Part shown: piece by piece, positions 56,655-64,000 of the stretch
How the letters are laid out: each line of letters begins with the position of its first letter
Position numbering within the stretch: the first letter of the stretch is position 1
Source of the DNA: Zanthoxylum bungeanum
Taxonomy: Eukaryota; Streptophyta; Magnoliopsida; Sapindales; Rutaceae
Reading direction: 5' to 3'
Assembly (NCBI GenBank): GCA_019454045.1
Contig: SKCR01010151.1
Span: 310,001 to 374,000 of the forward strand
Length of the DNA stretch: 64,000 bases
Made by a program: the position numbers and the translations under genes
The notes under the pieces: generated by a model
Databases searched by the model: none
What the model saw: only the letters and a program-made list of their open reading frames with translations
What the model was told of the DNA's origin: nothing

Positions 56655-58699
56655 ATTAAAAAGTTCCCACCTACGTATCGTTTATCATGATAAAATATGA
56701 AATTGTTCCATTTTCTATATGAAATTTCAAATGTGTTCACTTTATGAAGTGGAAAACGGATAATTTTTCTTAATGGATAATTTGTACTCTTTTTCATTTA
56801 TCAGATATAAAAGTGAACAATTTTCAAAATGCATGTGAAAAAAAGAATGATTTCAAAATTTTCGTGATAAACGGTACTTATGCTATTACCTGTGGGAAAA
56901 AGATAATTTCCTTTGTCATTTTTTGTTTTTTTTACAGTAATATATGAGTTAATGCTGCTCTTGCCATATAAGTTCATTCAATGAATTACTTACCCAGATA
57001 AATGGCTCTGCATTTTCCTGAAAGCAGGAATGATCAGTACTTAAAACTAGGCAAAAATATTTTGACTGCTCTATAATTTTACTTTACATAATTTACTGTT
57101 TGGATTATTTAGAATCATTTATGTAATTAATTATAAGTATAACCTCTATTTAGTCATGTAAGAAAACATCCTATGCATTTATGGAACAAATTCATGTTCA
57201 AGTTTATGGGAAATGCATCAAAATCCCAAGAAATGTAAACCTAACAAGAATACTAGTCATTTATTTTGATCACATACTAAATAAACCAAATCATGTAATA
57301 ATCATAACATAATTGCTTACTTTTTATTTTTCATCATCATCTTTTCATTATCACCTTTGGCTTCCTTTTTATAAGAAGCCAAAAGGTGTGCATGGGGAGT
57401 TTTCTTACTTCCCATGCACATGTGATAATCTTCAAGGGATTAACTTCCTTTGATGATATCATGATGACATGATTGGACTGGGTCTGGATTGACCCATCAT
57501 GGGTGATCTGGATTCATCAACCAATATCTCCAACTCAAGTATGATGGGTTCAACAAATTTCATAATTTCTATAAAAATAATTCACACTTCACAATTATGT
57601 CATGCGATTAACATACTTCGAGAGCATTTTATTTAAAAAATTTTCAGAATTGGTGATGATAAAATCTAAAATTTTTGTTGAGCTTATGCTTGGTAGTAAT
57701 AGACATGGTGGTTGAGGTAGGATATTGCATGATGTTAGTGTTGTTGAAGTGAACTGTGTGTGAGTGCGCTCACTATTTCAGCAATGAAGGTTGCATGGAA
57801 TCAGAAGAAATTATGCAAGAAATGTGTGTGAATGAAGTCTGTATATGCATAGTTAAAAGATATTAGATAAGGCTGATCAAGGGAGTTGCAAACTGGTGGC
57901 CTGAAGCTTTGAAGTTGAGATACTAGAAACACAGTATATGTTGTAGAAATTTAGATATAGATTAAAATTCTAATCTATGAATGACGAACCATAAAATTTT
58001 ACATAAACTAGATACATTAAGGATTAACATGTTTAAAAAATATGATTTTTCCAATGAAAGATGAATCTCCAGTAAATTTCATAAGTCATATGTTTTGTAT
58101 AATCCTTGAATTTGTCTCCCTTGTCCAGTATGTAAAGATTTACTTATAACTTGAATTTTAGGAATTGTAATCAAGATCGGTAAAAATTCAACGAAGTTGA
58201 TGCTTCCTTGACAGTGTGTTCTAGTTTGGTTATAAATTGAATTTTAGGAATTGAAATTGAGATCCATAAAATTTTACATAAACTAGATATATAGGATGCG
58301 ATTTCATAAAAGTTTTAGCTCTGGATACGTTACCAATTGTTCATAGTAAGTTTTCAAAGTCAGCCCCAAGCAGTGATATATTATGTAGAATAATTATAAA
58401 TGATTTGGCTATTCCTCAACCTATGAAACTCCGATTTACATTCCGTCAATTCTGTAACGATTCTGATTTTCTATCGAAATTCATCATCCTTGTATGGCAC
58501 ACTTAATTCTTTATATACTCTTTCCGAATAATATCTTATGTTGTAATTTTGGACGGTGAAATCTTTATGTCCAGATCAACCCCAAAACCATCGACAGCTT
58601 CGTAAGCTTGGCACATGCAAACTACAAACTGTGAGTAGATACAACTATTTTGAAATTTAACATGATTATAGAGTTATCAGTTGAATTGTTTTAAATAAG
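56655..58699. other. 3' flank of LARP6 gene, no gene recognised
   Basis: AT-rich, presumably 3' UTR then intergenic. ATAAGAAGCCAAAAGGTGTGCATGGGGAGTTTTCTTACTTCCC-type inverted sequence (57365-57420, CATGGGGAGT / ACTTCCCATG) may form a hairpin. Otherwise nothing clear. Confidence 0.4.
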
Positions 58700-59197
58700 A
58701 AGAGAACGAAATGGAGTGGATGAGGATCTCGGTGACATTAAGATGACTATACCTCCATTAAGTTGATATATAATAATGCATCTTTTATTTCAAACAAACA
58801 ATTCTGTTTATAAATTACATGAAGCTCTAGGGCATATATCCCAACAATCTCCCACTTGTACTACAACAAATGGGACATGTAACGTAATTCTAGGCCCTCT
58901 AGGTGACCTTCAAATACTTTAGCCGACAAGGTCTTGGTAAACGTATCAGCGAGGTTCTATGTGGATACAATCTTCTTGACAGATATGTCTCCATTCTGTA
59001 CTATTTCCATGATGAGATGATATTTTCTCTCTATATGCTTTCCCATTTTGTGGCTTCTTGGTTCTTTGGAGTTTGCCACTGCACCACTATTATCGCAATA
59101 AAGTGTGGGTTATTTATCCATATCTGAAAAAACTTCCATATCTCCCAATAATTTCCGGAGCCAGACTACTTCCTTAGTTGTTTCGCAAGCTGCCGCA
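58700..59197 (-). pseudogene. copia-F: 3' end of a minus-strand copia (RNase H and LTR start)
   Basis: On the minus strand 59197-58870 reads AACETTKEVVWLRKLLGDME, LYCDNSGAVANSKEPRSHK, HIERKYHLIMEIVQNGDIS and TFTKTLSAKVFEGHLEGL, the RNase H end of a copia polyprotein, with stops at about 59110 and 58950. The polypurine tract TACAAGTGGGAGAT (58860-58847) and LTR start TGTTGGGATATATGCCC (58846 leftwards) follow; the far LTR end is not defined. The gene is cut by copia-E at 59198. Confidence 0.85.
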
Positions 59198-61516
59198 TGT
59201 TGGGGTTGGTGCTCAGAGCGCCAATTCCCCATTGTATTTCATTGTAAATACTATTGTAAACGTTTTATTATGAATAAAATGAGCAGTTTCTATAATATAA
59301 TATAAAATTTTATATGGTAAAGACGTAATAGACCTTAGGATGATTAGTCATGATACAGTTGCAAAAACGTCGTAACTGACATTGAGTTGTATCATGACGT
59401 TGTCATTCTCAGACAGTTCCTGGTCAAGGTTTACACTACTTGGTCAGTAAAGTAAACCCGTTGAGACCGGTACATGTCGTATACTGGAATATATGATTCC
59501 AATGGTTTCTCAATGAACCATGAGTCTTGGAGACTCATATAGACGTGTAGGTGTTTATAGCGGATAAACACTGAATGACTCACCGAAGATTCTTAATGGA
59601 TGATATACCAACGTCAATAAGAATCTTCTCGAGTTGAGTATCATTTGTGATTCCTCGACTTGAGATACCACTGTGGGCACATGCGACATCTTCCACACTT
59701 AGATAGCAGTCACGTCACCTATCTTTTCAGATCAGACCTCTGCCTGTTCGTTGAGTGTGGACAGATCCTCATGATGTCCTGTGTATCGAGATAAGATCCG
59801 TCAGTTCTGTGTACAGAGCATAGGTAGTCCATATATGATTAGCAATCAGATAAAAACCATGGGCCCGTGGTACACTTTAGAAATTGGTTCAAAGTGTTCT
59901 TTTAGAGATTGCTAATAGAGACGTCGACGGGATTGTCCCTATAGAGATTTGACGTTTACATCTATATCTCTGGGATATATCCGGATACCTGTGATGGAGG
60001 AATTATACATATGCCATGACCTCGACTTGTATGATTCAGCGAGTTTATCCGTGGTCGTCATAATTTACGGGTGGGTAAATTATGGATACGAAATTGGATT
60101 TCGTGACGGATATGCGTGAATCTAGAGAGTCTCACTAGTGAAATATACTCGTAGAGCACTAGGGCAACTTTTATGAATAATACTGATTATTTATAAGTCG
60201 TTTAAATGTTAAATGAAAAATACATGCAAAAGGACCTAATAGTCATTTCCTAATTTTTGTGTATTTATATTTAATGATAGATTTTATTAAATACACATTA
60301 ATTAAATGTCAAATTGTGATATTTGACATATATCATAAATATATATGTATTTGGATATTTAATGTAAATATAATACATATATTTAAAATATTTGTATTTA
60401 AATAATTATTTAATTATTTAATTGTTAAATAATTAAATTAATTAAAAATATAAATATCTTAAGTCTTGATATTTTAGGAGATGCCTTGAGTTGCTTTTGT
60501 TGACTTGTTGAATTTCATTAAAGGTGTAATGATAAAAATGCAAGTTTATTAAAGTAAACTTTAATGAAACAAAAATTAAATATCTAGATATTTTATGCTT
60601 ACCAAATTCGGCCAAGTGCTTTATTGGGTGATTATATATTATTTTGTTTCATTTTCATTAACAAAAGGGTTCATAAGTTACCAAAACAAATACAAAAGAG
60701 TTGAGAGAAAAGTTTGAAGACAAAGAAGAAAAGCTTGAAATAATTTGATTTTTGTAAGTCTTTCTTTTAATCTTCCAACATAGAAAATGTTTTTAACATG
60801 CTTAGCTTCAACATGGTTTTAAAGTAAGCTTGAAATGGTTTCAATGACTTACTTTTGATTATTTGATAATCATGTTGCCATTATAGAGTTGCTAAGCCAC
60901 TCATTGATGACCTAGAATTTTTCTTGAGTTGTTTCATGATGGTGAGACTTGTTTGGTGTAGTTTAGATTGAATTAAAGTGATGGATTAATTGATTTGGTA
61001 AGATTTATCAATTTGAAGAAATTGTAAAATTAAGGTTCTTAACCCTGTCCAAATTTGGGGCTTTTCATATATGTGATGTATTATGGTGTGTATATGATGC
61101 ATATTAATTTTTGAGTTGATTGAATTTGATCTTGACATGTTTTGAACAAAAAAAAAGACCAAATTGTAAAAACTGAAAATTTCTGGGTGTGTTCGGCAGT
61201 TAGGCAAAAATTGGGGATTTTGTTGCAATCTGATTTTGATGTGTTGGACATGTTGGAAATCATTTTAGAAATGATTTTAAATCATCCAAAATTATATTTG
61301 ACAATTTTAGGACTAAAATGATCAATTTGCGAAGTTGTGGGGCAATTCGGTAATTGCTAAGAAATTTGATTTCTTGTGTAATTTTTCAGAATTTAATAAT
61401 TGGGTACTTAAATAAATATGTTTATTTAATTGATCCAAAAAAAAATTTGAAATCGAAAAATTTTGATTTTCCGCGATTCCGCTACGTTATCGGATTTTCG
61501 CCATAAAATCCATACA
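59198..61516 (+). repeat. copia-E 5' LTR (2319 bp)
   Basis: TGTTGGGGTTGGTGCTCAGA...ATCCATACA. Matches the solo LTR 19659-22069 and the inverse of 35638-38004. Confidence 0.93.
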
Positions 61517-61519
61517 AAA

Positions 61520-61531
61520 TGGTATCAGAGC
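61520..61531 (+). other. copia-E primer binding site
   Basis: TGGTATCAGAGC, the exact tRNA-Met-type primer word, three bases after the LTR. Confidence 0.9.
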
Positions 61532-62278
61532 AAGTCTGATTCTGGACACCCTAATATGATTATGCCTTTTAAATTTAATGTTTAATTTAATCTTTACTAG
61601 ATACATACATGTGTTTATTTAATTTGATTAAATAAAGTAAAAACATCTTTTGCTGAAAATCCCTAATTAATAAGGTTTTATGTTAATTATGTATTTGATG
61701 CATATTACATGGTCCGTCTTGTCAATACGGTTTATGGATAGTTTTCTATGACTACATCCGAGATCGTGCCAAAGCTGTGAGGGTGTAGCCGATAAAAATT
61801 TATTTATGCCGGATGTATATCTAATACTAGATAAATTCAAGCGAAAGCGGAATCCTGAACGTGCCAAAGATGTCAGAGTTACGCAAGTAGCTTGAGTTTA
61901 TAATTGACGAGTTTAACCTTGGTACGCCTCCTTGTGAACGTGCCAAAGCTGTCACAACGAGAAACGACAGGACCGGAAACCCAGGAGTCACTATTGAGTG
62001 ATTGACAATGAGTTGTCTACATGATGAATATACGTAGGCGAGAACGTGCCAAAGCTGTGAGCTGAAATATATTCATTGGATCCACCTTTCACTATTTGTA
62101 TTTAATTTAATTATTAAATCTTTGTATTATGTTTGGGGATTACAGTATTGCATGATTTAGTGGGAGGGGCATTTTTAGATTAAAAATTCATGATCTAGTT
62201 AATGCTTTTGGTACTATATGAAATGAAACTGCTTAATTTCTGCTAACCGTTTTTCGTAATCTATATGATAGATTTGCG
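61532..62278 (+). other. copia-E leader with four spaced repeats
   Basis: Non-coding. CGTGCCAAAGCTGT or a one-base variant is at 61765, 61860, 61939 and 62045. Confidence 0.8.
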
Positions 62279-63120
62279 ATGGAGGCACAATCGACTAATC
62301 CGTTTGCGAGTATGTTGGATACGAACAAACTTAAAGGCGCTGAGAACTTCGCCGATTGGGATTTGTATTTAAGGATTGTCATTGATTCCGAAAAGTTGGG
62401 ATATGTACTCGAGGGTCCGCTGTCCCTTATTGTGTCTGAGGACGCAACACCGGAGGAACACCAAGTTTTCCAAGCTTAGAATGATGATGATTTAAAAGTT
62501 AAATCATAAATCTTAAGTTCACTGGCACCAGGACTCAAGAAACAATACTATGGCATGACAGATGCGTATAATATGATGATGCGATTAAGAGAATCATATA
62601 TGAACCAAGAACAAATTGTTGTTCATAAAGTTGCGATGGAACTGTTCCATGCGCGACTGGACGAGGGGCAAGCTGTGAGCTCGCATGTTCTTCACTTGAT
62701 CGATTTGATCGAACAACTGAGGCAACATAATCTCCATCTAAATGATATTCTCGATATGAGTGTCAGTCTTGGTTCGCTCCCAGCTTCATATCGCCAATTC
62801 GTGATGTATTTCAACATGAATGAGATTATCTGTTCCTACCATGAACTGCATAGGATGCTGATCACGGCGGAAGAGGACCTAAGGAATGGAGTACCGACTC
62901 GCCCTCCGAAACCTACTTCAGTCTCTGCTTCTTCCCAGGCCTGGCTAAACTGAAAGAAGATGAAAGTGAAGAAGAAGAAAGGTTTTGGTTCTCAACCACA
63001 AGGAAAGATAGCAAAGCCCAAGAGGGCTTCCGAAGACAAATGCCATCACTGCAGCAAAGTCAGGCACTGGAAAAGGAACTGTACTGACTACATTGCCTAG
63101 ATAAGGAAGAAGTGAGCATC
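62279..63120 (+). pseudogene. copia-E gag
   Basis: Starts MEAQSTNPFASMLDTNKLKG, the equivalent of the copia-D gag start. Capsid-like blocks are ENFADWDLYLRIV (residues ~22-34), QKV-type helix YMNQEQIVVHKVAMELFHARL, and LIEQLRQHN through SLPASYRQFVMYFN. After the RPPKPTSVSASSQ linker comes a lysine-rich stretch and a zinc knuckle CHHCSKVRHWKRNC at about 63042-63083 that keeps all CX2CX4HX4C positions. Stops at 62477, 62507, 62951 and near 63100, with a frame change around 62480-62550, break the protein. Confidence 0.88.
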
Positions 63121-63486
63121 TACATCAGGTACATTTATTTTTTCAGTTATTGATATCTCACTGGCTTGTGAAGCTGTTACATCCAGCTCGATTTTCGATT
63201 CTGCTTGTCCTGTTCACATTTGCAATTCGTTGCAGGTGCTGAAGGAAGTAAGAAACTGAAGCCTAGAGAGATGCAGTTGTGTTTTGGGAGTGTAGACTCT
63301 CTAGATGCAGTTGCATTGGGAGTATGCGAGATCCCTTTGCAGAATGGGAACCTTTTGTTGTATGATTGCTATGTTGTACCAAGTTGTGTAGCAAATATTA
63401 TATCTATTTTTGTATTAGATACAAAAGGTTATCATCTTAATATTAAGAATTGTTCTTTGTATTTATATGATAAACGTAATATTTAG
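63121..63486 (+). pseudogene. copia-E protease region
   Basis: SSIFDSACPVHICNSLQ near 63184-63235 is the aspartic protease active-site block, with DSA where most copia have D[ST]G. A frameshift near 63245 leads into the frame LDAVALGVCEIPLQNGNLLLYDCYVVPSCVANIISIF (from about 63300), ending in a TAG at 63484. Same order as copia-D 33965-33780. Confidence 0.85.
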
Positions 63487-64000
63487 ATCCTTTGTTGTCC
63501 AAATGAGCATGGTCATTACATATTGCATACTTCTAAAGATATTTTGAATACTGGGATTAATAAACGTAGTTTACTTGTTGTTAATGATATTGAACTTTGG
63601 CATATGAGACTAGGTCATATAGGCGTTAAATGCCTTACCCAATTGGTTAGGAATGGTTTGATACCAGATCTCACCATTGAACCCTATCCAACTTGTGAAT
63701 TGTGTAATCAGGGTAAGATGACCAAAGCCCTATTTTCTGGTGTTGGACACCGCGCCACTAATTTACTGGAACTTGTACATTCTGATGTATGTGGTCCACT
63801 AAGTCAGACTGCTCACAGTGGTTATTCATACTTTGTTACCTTTACCGATGATATGTCATGGTACAATTATGTCTATTTGATGCTACATAAATCGGAAACC
63901 TTTGAAAAGTTCAAAGAGTTCCGAAATGAAGTAGAAAAATAATCTGGTCAATATATTAAATGCCTTCGATCTGATCGAGGCGGCGAATATATGAGCAGTG
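63487..64000 (+). pseudogene. copia-E GAG-pre-integrase and integrase (cut by window end)
   Basis: ELWHMRLGHIGVKCLTQL and CELCNQGKMTKALFSG form the GAG-pre-integrase zinc region. The integrase core follows with HSDVCGPLSQTAHSGYSYFVTFTDD (first acid) and, after a TAG at 63940, LRSDRGGEY (second acid) at the window end. The frame is open between 63487 and 63940. Reverse transcriptase should follow outside the window. Confidence 0.9.

Larger units (their letters stand above)
59198..64000 (+). mobile_element. copia-E: Ty1/copia element, right part outside window
   Basis: 5' LTR, primer site, leader, gag, protease and integrase in plus orientation; same family as copia-D and the solo LTR. It inserted into copia-F; the last five bases before it are CCGCA, the expected TSD. 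Confidence 0.92.

Noticed and set aside
58540..58640. Possible exon ending CAAACTGTGAGTAG before copia-F
   Set aside because: Only a donor-like GTGAGT word; no reading frame or family similarity could be supported.

Overview
The window is nuclear DNA of a flowering plant, probably a eudicot; I cannot name the species. The evidence is AT-rich sequence with introns, Ty1/copia and Ty3/gypsy retrotransposons primed by initiator-tRNA-Met-like sites, an Au-type SINE, several MITEs, and one host gene of the plant LARP6 family. About four fifths of the window is transposable-element sequence, much of it nested. There are no bacterial operons and no CRISPR, and I found no intact tRNA or rRNA gene.

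Layout. 1-17600: an old copia element (copia-1) whose pol gene was split by an Ogre/Tat-like gypsy element (gypsy-1, 4983-13464, TSD CTAGG). Gypsy-1 has 3.1 kb LTRs and an internal deletion that joins its 5' LTR directly to RNase H. 17601-28176: a related copia element (copia-2). Its 5' LTR is represented only by its last 166 bp, immediately after the copia-1 3' LTR, so copia-1 probably inserted into that LTR. A 2.4 kb solo LTR (19659-22069, TSD TAGGA) sits in the copia-2 leader. 28187-30237: an unclassified 2 kb insertion between 7-bp direct repeats, with a GC-rich block full of CACGTG-like words. 30241-38004: a minus-strand copia (copia-D) of the same family as the solo LTR, with a truncated 3' LTR. 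38005-40383: no gene, but short palindromic repeats and a decayed element. 40384-47600: a minus-strand gypsy element (gypsy-2), followed by an inverted second LTR (48075-48767) attached to a protease fragment. 49614-51173: a small minus-strand TRIM-like element carrying 60-bp repeats and a nested 533 bp GC-rich hAT-like element.

51893-56654 is the only host gene recognised: a LARP6B/C-type La-related RNA-binding protein on the plus strand with nine exons. Its introns hold a SINE, a hAT-like MITE, an 8-bp-TSD MITE, a 134 bp CACTA-like MITE and a 94 bp tandem duplication. The predicted protein keeps the PAM2 motif and most of the RRM region, but two segments of the La motif appear to be missing, and the conserved C-terminal motif lies in another frame after a stop. 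It is either a diverged paralogue or a decaying gene.

58700-64000: the 3' end of a minus-strand copia (copia-F), interrupted at 59198 by a plus-strand copia (copia-E, same family as copia-D) that runs off the window.

No new biochemical system is evident. The most informative features are the nested insertion history, which makes testable predictions outside the window; spaced leader repeats shared in style by two copia families; the internal architecture of the gypsy-1 LTR; the inverted gypsy LTR pair; and the lesions in the LARP6-like gene.
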